Source: Sphingobacterium rhinopitheci
Lineage (GTDB): Bacteria; Bacteroidota; Bacteroidia; Sphingobacteriales; Sphingobacteriaceae
Assembly (NCBI RefSeq): GCF_022627575.1
Contig: NZ_JADEYQ010000008.1
Coordinates: 62,001 to 126,000, forward strand
Direction of reading: 5' to 3'
DNA length: 64,000 nt
The translations under genes and the position numbers were made by a program. Shown one piece after another: positions 19,153 through 28,493 of this stretch. Each line of letters starts with the position of its first letter. Positions within the stretch are counted from its first letter, which is position 1. The notes under the pieces are model-generated. The model was not told the DNA's origin and did no database searches. It saw only the letters and a list, made by a program, of their open reading frames with translations.

Positions 19153-21196
19153 GAAATTCTTAATTATAAGTATTTCTATGTTTTTGAATAGTACTATTTC
19201 TAGTGCCCAAGTAGAAGATACTTCTATAGAAGAGCTCTTGTTGGAACAATTGTCCGAAGAGTTAGGAGATGATATTGATGTATCAGAGATACTAGAACGA
19301 TTGAGTTACTATACCAAAAATCCCTTAAACCTTAATACAGCGACTGAAGCAGACTTGTCTAATCTAATATTTCTGTCGCCTCAGCAGATTGAAAATATCA
19401 TTTATCACAAAAAAGTATCGGGGGATTTTATAAGCATCTTAGAATTGCAAGGGATAACGGGATTATCATTGCAAACGATTCTTTTGCTCCGCAATTTTGT
19501 AACTGTAAATCAAGTTATGAATCTAAAAAATCTAACACTTAAAGAGATAATCGCAAACGATGAGCAGATATTGATGGTACGTTATGGTAGAATATTAGAG
19601 AAACAACGTGGATATGAGATTAAAGACGCGCTACTCTCTCGTTATCTTGGGGATCCAAATCGATATGCGCTACGCTATCGTTGGAATTATGACAACAAAA
19701 TCAAAGTATCGGTCAATATGAAAAAAGATGCTGGTGAACCTTTTTTTTATAATAAACAGCGTTATGGTTTTGATTTCTATTCTGCACATATCGAGTTTAA
19801 TAAATTGAATAAAAGTGTCAGTAAACTCGTAATAGGAGATTATGCGTTACAATTTGGACAAGGATTGGTCGTGTGGAATGGTTTGAGTTTTGGTAAAGGG
19901 GTATGGATAGGCGCTGTCGCACGGCAAGGAGCCGGCTTGAAAGGATATTCCTCCCTCAATGAGAATAATTACCAACGTGGAATATCTGCCGAAATAGAAT
20001 TAGGTAAATGGAAATGGACTCCTTTTATCGCCTATAATAGCTTGTCTGGGAATCTCCAAAAATCGGATACTACTGAAAATACAATCACTACTATTTCTTC
20101 AACAGGATTACATCGAACTCCAACGGAGTTGTCCTATCGTAATCAAATAAAGCAAATCATCTATGGTTCCAATATCAGTTATCGATACAAGCGATGGAAG
20201 TTAGGGATTACTTATATGGGTTTACAATTTAACGGACGTAAATTAAAGGCTACTAATGTTAGAAATATATTTGATTTCGAGGGCAAATCATTGCATCAGT
20301 TGGGTGTTTCTTATCAAACGACATACCGCAATTATTATATTTTTGGAGAAACGGCCTATAGCTTTAATGGTGCTTATGCTACTATCAATGGCATTATAGC
20401 AAGTTTACATCCTACATTATCTCTATTTACCACTTATAGAAATTATGCGCGTGATTACCATAGCTTTTATGCACAGTCGTTAAGTGAAGGGTCAACGGTA
20501 GCAAATGAAAGTGGTATATACGCCGGATTCGTTTTACATCCTAATAGAAAGATTGAATGGGTAAATTATGTCGATATATTTAGATTTCCATGGTTAAAAT
20601 TCAGAGTTGATGCACCTAGTCAGGGAACTGATTTTCTTAGTCAATTGACATACTCTTGGTATAAAAAAGGAAAGATAGCTATTCGTTATAGACATCGATT
20701 ACGTCAAGAAAATATAAACCTACCCCAATTTAATACCAATGTATTAGGTGATATTAATCGTAATCAATTGCGATTTGATTATCAATATAGATGGAATGAT
20801 ACTTGGAATATGCGTTCACGTATTGAACTAGCCTTGTTTAACAAAGAAGCTAATGACCCAAGCAAAGGATTATTAGTCTATCAAGATATCTTTTGGAAAG
20901 GTTTAAGAAAGCTACAACTTAATACGCGAGTGGCATATTTTAATACTACCGATTTTAATAGTAGGATATTTGCCTTTGAAAATGATGTGTTATACGCTTC
21001 TTCCTTCCCAATATATTATGATAAAGGCTATCGAACGTATCTCAATATACGTTGGCGAATCGCAAAAGCGCTTGATTTTTGGACTCGGTATGCTTTAACT
21101 TATTATATAAATAGAGAATCTGTAGGATCTGGTTTGGATGTATCCAATGGAAATATAAGATCTGATATCAAATTTCAAATGCGTTGGCAATGGTGA
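19142..21196 (+). CDS. Helix-hairpin-helix (ComEA-like) protein fused to a predicted outer-membrane barrel
   Basis: The N-terminus is a signal peptide (cleaved near ISSAQ). An acidic segment and paired HhH motifs follow at ~55-125: LNLNTATEADLSNLIFLSPQ and a second copy with LQGITGLSLQTILLL. This is the non-specific DNA-backbone-binding fold found in ComEA. Residues ~130-684 are strand-rich with many Tyr/Trp-X-Arg patterns and a terminal aromatic end (FQMRWQW), as in outer-membrane beta-barrels. The gene overlaps the PorV-like gene by 11 bases and the ComEC-like gene by several. The context suggests binding of DNA at the outer membrane, but no function is proved by the sequence. Confidence 0.75.
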   Translation: MLFRKFLIISISMFLNSTISSAQVEDTSIEELLLEQLSEELGDDIDVSEILERLSYYTKNPLNLNTATEADLSNLIFLSPQQIENIIYHKKVSGDFISILELQGITGLSLQTILLLRNFVTVNQVMNLKNLTLKEIIANDEQILMVRYGRILEKQRGYEIKDALLSRYLGDPNRYALRYRWNYDNKIKVSVNMKKDAGEPFFYNKQRYGFDFYSAHIEFNKLNKSVSKLVIGDYALQFGQGLVVWNGLSFGKGVWIGAVARQGAGLKGYSSLNENNYQRGISAEIELGKWKWTPFIAYNSLSGNLQKSDTTENTITTISSTGLHRTPTELSYRNQIKQIIYGSNISYRYKRWKLGITYMGLQFNGRKLKATNVRNIFDFEGKSLHQLGVSYQTTYRNYYIFGETAYSFNGAYATINGIIASLHPTLSLFTTYRNYARDYHSFYAQSLSEGSTVANESGIYAGFVLHPNRKIEWVNYVDIFRFPWLKFRVDAPSQGTDFLSQLTYSWYKKGKIAIRYRHRLRQENINLPQFNTNVLGDINRNQLRFDYQYRWNDTWNMRSRIELALFNKEANDPSKGLLVYQDIFWKGLRKLQLNTRVAYFNTTDFNSRIFAFENDVLYASSFPIYYDKGYRTYLNIRWRIAKALDFWTRYALTYYINRESVGSGLDVSNGNIRSDIKFQMRWQW

Positions 21197-23280
21197 AGAC
21201 GGATATACTTCAGCTGAGCTTTTCCAAAGTGCCACTTTTCAAACCTGTGCTAGCATTAGCAATTGGGATTGTCTTTGGTAAATGGTATGATCTAATACAT
21301 ATAGCTTATTTACCTTGTGTAATTGTATGTTGCTTCATCTTGCTTATTGTTTCGCAATTCAAAATCTGTAGTAACTTTAGAAAACAATTGTTTAGCATCG
21401 GGTTTTATATACTGATGTTTGTGTTAGGGATGTGGCTAATATCTATAAATAAGCCTACTACGGATCCTTCGCATTTTGCGAACAGTAATGCGTCTCAACT
21501 TATTGGAGTGGTAGATGATGAGCCTGTGTTCAAAGAGAAGACAATCCGCTTTCCGCTGCGTATGATACATGCTGTAGATAGTAATAATACAAGTAAACCT
21601 GTCAATGGACGATTGTTAGTTATGCTTCTTAGAGATTCTTTATTTGATCAGGTTTTGGGTTATGGGGATGTCATTGTATTTCAAAATAAAATTACGGACA
21701 CTTCGGCTCCTCTTAATCCATATGAATTTGATTATCGAAGTTACCTAACAAATAAGCAGATATGGTATCAATGCATTCTTAACGTTACAGGATATAAAAA
21801 AATAGCCGAAGGGAAAGGGAATTTTTTGATCGATAAATCATTGGAGCTTCGTAAGAAACTAATGGCTCGTTTTAAACAATACCTCCATAATGAAGAAGCA
21901 TTTCAGATTGCTATAGCGCTAATATTTGGTTATCGCTCAGAGGTTGAGGTTAGCACGATGGATGCTTTCCGTAATACAGGAACCATACATGTATTGAGTG
22001 TTTCTGGTTTGCACGTTAGTTTGGTATTTTTATTATTGTCTTATTTATTGAAAATACTTGATAGAATTAAGTATGGAAAGTTAATCCGGTGCGTACTAAT
22101 CTTTATTGTTATTTGGGGATATGTGATTCTAACGGGCATGAGCCCTCCCATAATGAGGGCAGGGATTATGATATCTTTCTTTATCGTATCTATTATTTCT
22201 AAAAGAAGACAAATAGCAGTAAATACTCTTTTAGCATCTGCTTTATTAATATTGCTGCTTTCTCCTCAATATTTGTTTGATGTTGGTTTTCAACTTTCTT
22301 ATGCGGCTATTTTAGGGATTCTTTTATTATTTCCCATATTGAAAGATCTTTGGTGCCCTTCGAATAGATGGTTGAAATTGCCCGTAGAATATTGTTATGT
22401 ATCTATTGCTGCTCAATTATTTACCTTACCTTTTGCATTATATTATTTTGGACAATTCCCGCTATATTTCCTATTTGCCAATTTGTTTATAGCACTCCCA
22501 AGTACGATAATAATGTATCTAGGTATTTTATTAGCTGCTATTCCAATTGATATATTAAGCGTTATTTTAGGATATCTTTTGGATCCGATAATTCTTTTTT
22601 CGGTCGATGGTTTACGGTTTATTGCACAGTTACCGATGTCCGTTTTCCATGGTATCATATGGGATGCTGTGCAATCTATAACCTTGTCGTTAATTTTACT
22701 TTTTCTAATATTAGCTTTCAACTATGGCAATAAGAGAATGCTCGTAATGATGATGATATGCTTGTTTTTTTTATCGAGTTATTCTGTGGCTATAAGGTTA
22801 TTTTTAAATAATTATAAAGGCTATCGCATATATAATGTTAGATCTTCTATTGCACTAGCAAATATCAAACAAGGGAAAGCTATTTTATGGACGACATTTG
22901 ATTCTATTAATCATCCTACCCTCAAATATGCTGTATTACCCGATTTGACACGTTATGTACGGCAAGAAGATGTTGAATTTGTAAATATTTTATCTGTTGA
23001 TAAAAGGATGAACCTAGAAATACAAATTGGAGAAAAACGTTTTTTAATCTTGGAAGATATTATCAATATGGATTCGCTAAGCCATTATAATTGTGTTATT
23101 TTTCGAAAAAATAATAAGAATGAAATAACACATTTATTAAAATATTTTAAGCATGCTACGATTATTATCGATGGCTCAAATTCTCAAAGAATTATCGATA
23201 TGGTGGAGAAAGACTTCTTAAATACCAATTCTATCTATCTCCTGAAAAATAATTTTGCTTATGTTTGGGATGGAGATTAA
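21190..23280 (+). CDS. comEC: ComEC/Rec2-like inner-membrane protein without a recognisable nuclease site
   Basis: ComEC forms the channel that carries single-stranded DNA across the inner membrane in transformable bacteria. Two to three N-terminal helices and a small beta domain (OB/DUF4131-like, ~90-190) precede the Competence domain, whose diagnostic motif HVLSVSGLHVSLVFLL lies near residue 270. About ten helices follow, to ~540. The final ~155 residues occupy the place of the metallo-beta-lactamase domain, but I see no HxHxDH metal site. The ATG at 21190 overlaps the previous stop; TTG at 21184 is an alternative start. recQ begins on its stop codon. Confidence 0.85.
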   Translation: MVKTDILQLSFSKVPLFKPVLALAIGIVFGKWYDLIHIAYLPCVIVCCFILLIVSQFKICSNFRKQLFSIGFYILMFVLGMWLISINKPTTDPSHFANSNASQLIGVVDDEPVFKEKTIRFPLRMIHAVDSNNTSKPVNGRLLVMLLRDSLFDQVLGYGDVIVFQNKITDTSAPLNPYEFDYRSYLTNKQIWYQCILNVTGYKKIAEGKGNFLIDKSLELRKKLMARFKQYLHNEEAFQIAIALIFGYRSEVEVSTMDAFRNTGTIHVLSVSGLHVSLVFLLLSYLLKILDRIKYGKLIRCVLIFIVIWGYVILTGMSPPIMRAGIMISFFIVSIISKRRQIAVNTLLASALLILLLSPQYLFDVGFQLSYAAILGILLLFPILKDLWCPSNRWLKLPVEYCYVSIAAQLFTLPFALYYFGQFPLYFLFANLFIALPSTIIMYLGILLAAIPIDILSVILGYLLDPIILFSVDGLRFIAQLPMSVFHGIIWDAVQSITLSLILLFLILAFNYGNKRMLVMMMICLFFLSSYSVAIRLFLNNYKGYRIYNVRSSIALANIKQGKAILWTTFDSINHPTLKYAVLPDLTRYVRQEDVEFVNILSVDKRMNLEIQIGEKRFLILEDIINMDSLSHYNCVIFRKNNKNEITHLLKYFKHATIIIDGSNSQRIIDMVEKDFLNTNSIYLLKNNFAYVWDGD

Positions 23281-25181
23281 TGAATATGCAAAGCAGTCTT
23301 TCAGTTTTAAAGCAGTATTGGGGGTATGACCAATTTCGTCCTTTGCAGGATGAGATTGTTGATGCTGTCCTACAAGGGAGAGATACATTGGCATTGATGC
23401 CGACGGGAGGAGGTAAATCAATCTGTTTTCAAGTTCCTGCGATGATGCAAGAGGGCATATGTATTGTGATCAGTCCTTTGATCGCTTTGATGAAAGATCA
23501 GATTCAAAATCTACGGGCCAAAGGAATAGATGCGATAGCTATTTATTCGGGGATGTCGTATCGTGAGATTGATATTGCTTTAGATAATTGCATCTTTGGT
23601 AAGATTAAGTTTCTTTATATTGCACCTGAGCGCTTGTATGCTGAGCTGGTACAAGAGAGAATCCGTTATATGAAAGTGAATCTTTTTGCTATAGACGAGG
23701 CGCACTGTATATCACAATGGGGATATGATTTCCGCCCCTCTTACCTTAACCTTGCTAAACTCAGAGAGATTCATCCCAAAGTTCCTTTTCTGGCACTGAC
23801 GGCTACAGCAACTCCTCGGGTTGTCGAGGATATTCAAGAACAACTGTTATTCAAAACGAAAAATGTTCTCCAGAAAAGTTTTGCTAGGCTAAATTTAGGC
23901 TATATGGCATTATTTGAAGAGAATAAGATGAATAGATTGCTTCGGATAGTCCATAAAACGGGGGGATGCGGTGTTGTGTATGTACGAAATAGAAGAGAGA
24001 CTCAAGAGGTAGCTCGTTTCTTAGTGAATAATGGTGTTTCTGCTGATTTTTATCATGCAGGAATAGCCCTGAAGGAAAGAGAATTGAAACAAGATGCCTG
24101 GACAAAAGGCCGTACACGTGTGATCGTTGCTACCAATGCTTTTGGAATGGGGATCGATAAAGCTGATGTACGCTTTGTTGTACATTTGGATATCCCTGAT
24201 TCATTGGAAGCCTATTACCAAGAAGCAGGGCGCGCAGGTCGAGATGATAAAAAGGCATTCCCTGTGTTATTATACCAACAGCAGGATAGAGTTAGGTTGT
24301 CAAATAATTATGAGGCAAGTTTTCCTTCTGTTCTATTTATACAACAGGTTTATCATCATTTAGCCAATCATTACCAAATTGCATATGGTGCAGGTGCAGG
24401 TTTGATATTTGATTTTGATATCATTGAATTTGCAAAGAAGTACAATTTGGAGGTAATGCCTACTATCAGCGCATTAAAGTTTTTGGAGCGTGATGGATGG
24501 TTGTCCTTATCGGAGGCTGTATTTATTCCCTCAAGATTCAAATTTGAGATTGATTTTCAGGAGTTGTACAAATTTCAGGTGCAAGCTGTAAAATATGATG
24601 GTTTGATAAAAGTAATATTACGTTCTTATGGCGGTGTATTTGATTTTTTTGTCGCTATCAATGAGTATGAATTTGCCAAAAAATTGGGATTGCCTTATGA
24701 TGTAATCGTTGGCCTTCTTGAGGGATTACAAAAACAACAGATTGCCTCGTATATTAAAAGTACTGATAAACCTCAGTTACAATTTTTGCAAAGTAGGGTG
24801 GATTATAAAAATCTGTATATTGATACTGATTTTATACGGGAGCGCAAACAGATTAAAGGAGAGCAAATAGAGGCTATTTTCGGATATTTGGATACCAAGG
24901 AATGTCGCAGTAAAGCTTTGCTTACCTACTTTGGAGAAATGGAAGCTGAATTATGTGGTGCTTGTGATCTTTGTCTGATGCGTATTCATAAAAGAAATAT
25001 GCATCAAAATATTGAGCAGCAGGTGCGTATTCTATTGCTGGATCAGGATAGGGAATTGCATGCTTTGATAGATTCCATAACGATTGGGAGTGATGAAATT
25101 AAACTTGAGGTGGTACGCCATTTAATTGATGATGCCAAAATAAAGTTTGTAGATGGGAACTATAAATGGGTAGCACATTAA
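23280..25181 (+). CDS. recQ: RecQ-family ATP-dependent DNA helicase
   Basis: RecQ is a 3'-5' superfamily 2 DNA helicase acting in recombination and repair. It contains the Q-motif region GYDQFRPLQDEIVDAVL, Walker A PTGGGKSICFQ, DEAHCISQWGYDFRPSYL, motif III ALTATATPRV, and motif VI YYQEAGRAGRD. The RecQ-C zinc site is near 540-570 (KECRS, then CGACDLC). About 630 residues with no evident HRDC domain, as in many Bacteroidota paralogues. The chosen ATG overlaps the ComEC-like stop (TAATG); an in-frame ATG exists 15 bases earlier. The coupling to comEC suggests a role on incoming DNA. Confidence 0.94.
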   Translation: MNMQSSLSVLKQYWGYDQFRPLQDEIVDAVLQGRDTLALMPTGGGKSICFQVPAMMQEGICIVISPLIALMKDQIQNLRAKGIDAIAIYSGMSYREIDIALDNCIFGKIKFLYIAPERLYAELVQERIRYMKVNLFAIDEAHCISQWGYDFRPSYLNLAKLREIHPKVPFLALTATATPRVVEDIQEQLLFKTKNVLQKSFARLNLGYMALFEENKMNRLLRIVHKTGGCGVVYVRNRRETQEVARFLVNNGVSADFYHAGIALKERELKQDAWTKGRTRVIVATNAFGMGIDKADVRFVVHLDIPDSLEAYYQEAGRAGRDDKKAFPVLLYQQQDRVRLSNNYEASFPSVLFIQQVYHHLANHYQIAYGAGAGLIFDFDIIEFAKKYNLEVMPTISALKFLERDGWLSLSEAVFIPSRFKFEIDFQELYKFQVQAVKYDGLIKVILRSYGGVFDFFVAINEYEFAKKLGLPYDVIVGLLEGLQKQQIASYIKSTDKPQLQFLQSRVDYKNLYIDTDFIRERKQIKGEQIEAIFGYLDTKECRSKALLTYFGEMEAELCGACDLCLMRIHKRNMHQNIEQQVRILLLDQDRELHALIDSITIGSDEIKLEVVRHLIDDAKIKFVDGNYKWVAH

Positions 25182-25344
25182 CCGTAATAGTGTCATTATA
25201 TGTTGTTTTTGTGTCAAACTGTCATTATTTAATGCTATAAATAATCTTAAAGACGTAGTTTTTGTTATTTTAGAAGTAATATATAATTGTGGAATTATTA
25301 TTGATATTGGGTAAATTGTAAAATAGAAATTAAAAATATAAGAT

Positions 25345-26031
25345 ATGGGTATTTGGATTTTATTAATTGGTATAGGTATTATTAGTTGGTTGGTACAGAG
25401 TCGTTTTAAAAGTAAATTTAAAAAATATTCTGAAATGCCACTTTCTTCGGGTATGTCTGGAGCAGAGATCGCTCAAAAAATGCTTCATGATAATAATATA
25501 TACGATGTCAAAATCATTTCCGTTGAAGGTCAATTGACGGACCATTATAATCCTGCGGATAGAACTGTAAATCTTAGTCCTGAGGTGTATCATGGACGTA
25601 GTATTGCAGCAGCAGCAGTAGCTTCTCACGAATGTGGGCACGCTGTGCAGCATGCAACAGCTTACTCTTGGTTAACATTTCGCTCTTCGATGGTACCTAT
25701 GGTGAATATTGCATCTAAAATAGTGTCATTTACGTTAATGATCGGTGTTATGTTGGTGATTTTCTCCGAATCATACCTTTTATTACAGATAGGTGTTGCC
25801 GCATTAGCAATTACTACAATATTTACTTTTGTAACATTACCTGTCGAGTTTGATGCTTCAAAAAGAGCATTAGCATGGTTAGATACCGCACATATAACTC
25901 ATAGTAGTCAAGAACATGACGGTGCAAAAGACGCCTTAAAGTGGGCTGCAATGACTTATGTAGTTGCTGCATTATCAGCATTAGTGACTTTATTATATTA
26001 TGCTAGTTTATTAGCTGGAAGAAGAGATTAA
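25345..26031 (+). CDS. Membrane-bound zinc metallopeptidase (YugP/Zn_peptidase_2 type)
   Basis: The 228-residue protein has an N-terminal membrane helix (~2-18) and the metal site HECGH at residues 95-99 within VASHECGHAVQHATAY. Two further membrane helices (~125-165) follow, then a helix with FDASKRALAWLD and a C-terminal helix. This layout matches the neutral zinc metallopeptidase family represented by B. subtilis YugP. Substrates are unknown. It is monocistronic and followed by a terminator and then the tandem repeat array. Confidence 0.9.
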   Translation: MGIWILLIGIGIISWLVQSRFKSKFKKYSEMPLSSGMSGAEIAQKMLHDNNIYDVKIISVEGQLTDHYNPADRTVNLSPEVYHGRSIAAAAVASHECGHAVQHATAYSWLTFRSSMVPMVNIASKIVSFTLMIGVMLVIFSESYLLLQIGVAALAITTIFTFVTLPVEFDASKRALAWLDTAHITHSSQEHDGAKDALKWAAMTYVVAALSALVTLLYYASLLAGRRD

Positions 26032-26051
26032 TCTTCATTTATAGGATTTTG

Positions 26052-26084
26052 AAAAGGAGATAATTCGTTTTATCTCCTTTTTTT
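26052..26084 (+). terminator. Intrinsic terminator of the zinc metallopeptidase gene
   Basis: A perfect 11-bp stem (26052-26062 with 26071-26081) and an 8-base loop are followed by a T-run to 26084, 20 bases after the stop codon. Confidence 0.85.
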
Positions 26085-26093
26085 GTGTTTTAT

Positions 26094-26753
26094 CTGTCAT
26101 GTTGAACATCGTGAAACATCTACACAGCATGAAACCTACGTTTAGATCCTTCCTGTCGACAGAATTACAACATAAGTTTTTTTTGTGTTTAGACTGTCAT
26201 GTTGAACATCGTGAAACATCTACACAGCATGAAACCTATGTTTAGATTATTCCTGTCGTCAGAATGGTAAGTAATATTTTTTGTTTTCTGTCATGTTGAA
26301 CATCGTGAAACATCTATACAATATGAAAGCTACGTTTAGATCCTTCCTGCGATCAGGATGACAACATAAGGTTATTTTTTGTGAGTTTAGGCTGTCCTGT
26401 TGAACATCGTGAAACATCTATACAGCATGAAACCTATGTTTAGATCCTTCCTGCGTTTAGGATGACAACATAAGGTTATTTTTTGTGTTTAGGCTGTCAT
26501 GTTGAATATCGTGAAACATCTATACAGCATGAAACCTGTGTTTAGATTTTTCCTGTCGTCAGAATGGCAAGTAAGGTTGTTGTGCTTTATCTGTCATGTT
26601 GAACATCGTGAAACATCTATACAGCATGAAACCTATGTTTAGATCCTTCCTTCGATCATGATGACAAGTTAAGGTTGTTGTGCTTTATCTGTCATGTTGA
26701 ATATTGTGAAACATCTATACAGCATGAAACCTATGTTTAGATTATTCCTGTCT
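26094..26753. repeat. Seven tandem ~98-bp palindromic (REP-like) repeats
   Basis: Copies start with CTGTCATGTTGAA (or a one-base variant) at 26094, 26194, 26288, 26392, 26494, 26591 and 26689, giving periods of 94-104 bases. Each unit has a conserved left part (TGTCATGTTGAACATCGTG, then AAACATCT) and a middle (CAGCATGAAACCTATGTTTA). The right part (AGATCCTTCCTG, ending GGATGACA or a variant) is an imperfect inverted copy of the left, so a single unit can fold on itself. Linkers of ~15-30 bases vary. The last copy is cut short at its right arm. There is no coding frame and no transposase. The array fills most of the 824-base gap between the metallopeptidase and ffh. Confidence 0.93.
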
Positions 26754-26855
26754 CAATTCTAATTTATCTCCATTCTTTTTATGAATTCGATAGATATCCT
26801 TTCGATGCAATTTCGTAACTTTGGACTTTAGCATAAGAATTTCAAAAGATTAACT

Positions 26856-28205
26856 ATGTTTTCAAATCTTCAGGATAAGTTAGATAGAGCCTTTAAGGTA
26901 TTAAAAGGACAAGGAAATATTACAGAAATCAACGTCGCGGAGACGATGAAAGAAATTCGCAAAGCATTATTAGATGCCGATGTGAATTACAAAACTGCCA
27001 AAACATTTACAGATGATGTAAAACAAAAGGCTTTAGGGGAAAACGTATTAACGAGTATTTCGCCGGGGCAATTGTTAACAAAAATCATGAATGATGAGTT
27101 GACAGAATTGATGGGTGGTTCGGTAACGGAGTTGGATTTATCCAAAAACCCAACAGTAATTCTTATCGCTGGTCTAAATGGTGCTGGTAAAACTACCTTC
27201 ACAGGGAAATTAGCGAACTACTTAAAAGAAACCAAGGGCAAGAAACCTTTATTGGTAGCTGGTGACGTATATCGTCCTGCTGCGATCGATCAACTCGAAA
27301 TATTAGGTAGCCAAGTAGGTGTTCCTGTATTTACAGATCGTGTTTCTACTGATCCTATAGCTATTGCGAAAGCGGGGGTAGAAGAAGGCAAGCGTAATGG
27401 TAATAATGTAATCATCATCGATACAGCTGGTCGTCTTGCGATTGACGAAGCATTGATGCAGGAGATATCTGCTGTTAAAGATGCTACACAACCACAAGAG
27501 ATCTTGTTTGTAGTAGATGCAATGACAGGTCAAGATGCGGTAAATACGGCAAAAGCATTTAACGATAGATTAGATTTTACAGGTGTTGTATTGACAAAAT
27601 TAGATGGTGATACACGTGGTGGTGCCGCTTTATCTATTAAATCTGTCGTAAATAAACCTATCAAATTTATCGGTACTGGTGAGAAGATGGAAGCATTAGA
27701 TGTTTTCTATCCAGAGCGTATGGCTTCTCGTATTTTGGGGATGGGTGACGTTGTATCTTTGGTAGAACGCGCGCAACAACAATTTGATGAGAAACAAGCC
27801 GCAGAACTTCAAAAGAAAATTCGTAAGAATAAATTTGATTTCAACGACTTTAAATCTCAAATTCAACAAATCAAGAAAATGGGTAACATGAAAGATTTGA
27901 TTGGTATGATTCCAGGTGCTGGTAAAGCATTGAAGGACGTGGAGATTGAAGATGATGCTTTCAAACCTATTGAGGCAATTATAGATTCTATGACGCCATT
28001 TGAGCGTGAGAATCCTGATGTTATTGATTTGAAGCGTAGAAACCGTATCGCTAAAGGTTCGGGTACTAACATTGATGAGGTAAATAAATTGATCAAACAG
28101 TTTATGGACATGCGTAAGGTAATGAAGCAAATGTCTAACCCAGCGATGGCTGCTAAAATGATGAAAAATATGCCTAAAATGCCAGGAGGAGGAAGACCTT
28201 TCTAA
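26856..28205 (+). CDS. ffh: Signal recognition particle protein Ffh
   Basis: Ffh is the SRP GTPase that binds signal sequences on nascent chains and delivers ribosomes to FtsY. The N-domain (LDRAFKVLKGQGNITEINV) is followed by the G-domain with GLNGAGKTTFTGKLA, the DVYRPAAIDQL region, DTAGRLAIDEALM and TKLDGDTRGGAALS. The methionine-rich M-domain follows, ending in a Met/Lys/Pro/Gly-rich tail (KMPGGGRPF). Length (449) is normal. A TAACTTTG at 26816-26823 may be the -7 box, giving a leader of about 30 bases. The 4.5S RNA gene is not visible here. Confidence 0.98.
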   Translation: MFSNLQDKLDRAFKVLKGQGNITEINVAETMKEIRKALLDADVNYKTAKTFTDDVKQKALGENVLTSISPGQLLTKIMNDELTELMGGSVTELDLSKNPTVILIAGLNGAGKTTFTGKLANYLKETKGKKPLLVAGDVYRPAAIDQLEILGSQVGVPVFTDRVSTDPIAIAKAGVEEGKRNGNNVIIIDTAGRLAIDEALMQEISAVKDATQPQEILFVVDAMTGQDAVNTAKAFNDRLDFTGVVLTKLDGDTRGGAALSIKSVVNKPIKFIGTGEKMEALDVFYPERMASRILGMGDVVSLVERAQQQFDEKQAAELQKKIRKNKFDFNDFKSQIQQIKKMGNMKDLIGMIPGAGKALKDVEIEDDAFKPIEAIIDSMTPFERENPDVIDLKRRNRIAKGSGTNIDEVNKLIKQFMDMRKVMKQMSNPAMAAKMMKNMPKMPGGGRPF

Positions 28206-28225
28206 GTATTTATGAATAATAAAAT

Positions 28226-28428
28226 AAAAAAGAGGCTGTATCAAAACAAAAAAGCTGAACGTAAAAACAGAATTAAATTCTGACTGCTTCTTTTTAAATT
28301 AAGAAATCTAGTAAAAACGGCAATTATCAAATCGATAATTGCCGTTTTTTGGGTTAAGAGACTATATGTATTGAAATTTAATTTGGTCGTACTTGACCAA
28401 AAATGACTTATGATACAGCCTCTTTTTT
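28226..28428. mobile_element. 203-bp MITE-like element with perfect 18-bp inverted ends
   Basis: Bases 28226-28243 and 28411-28428 are exact reverse complements (core GAGGCTGTATCA). Inside is a second perfect inverted repeat, 28313-28328 with 28334-28349, and a small palindrome near 28268-28282. No transposase frame fits within 203 bases and no clear target duplication is seen. The layout suits a non-autonomous insertion element. The internal stem with its T-run (28344-28350) could also serve as the ffh terminator, which lies 20 bases upstream. The stretch 28429-28493 holds nothing else I recognise. Confidence 0.6.
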
Positions 28429-28493
28429 GTTGTCTAAAGATGATTTTCTTTAGAATTTCTGCTTGATAAGCTAAATTATATAAAGAGCTAGCC

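Noticed and set aside
26094-26753. CRISPR array
   Set aside because: The repeat unit is ~98 bases with almost no variable spacer between copies and the units are palindromic. CRISPR repeats are 21-48 bases with unique spacers of similar size, and no cas gene is near.
27696-28244. 182-codon open frame antisense to ffh
   Set aside because: It lies wholly over the conserved ffh coding region, has no signature motif, and its composition (His/Phe-rich) is that of a shadow frame.
28226-28428. Complete insertion sequence after ffh
   Set aside because: The 203 bases between the inverted ends are too short for a transposase and no transposase fragment is readable, so only a MITE-like call is possible.
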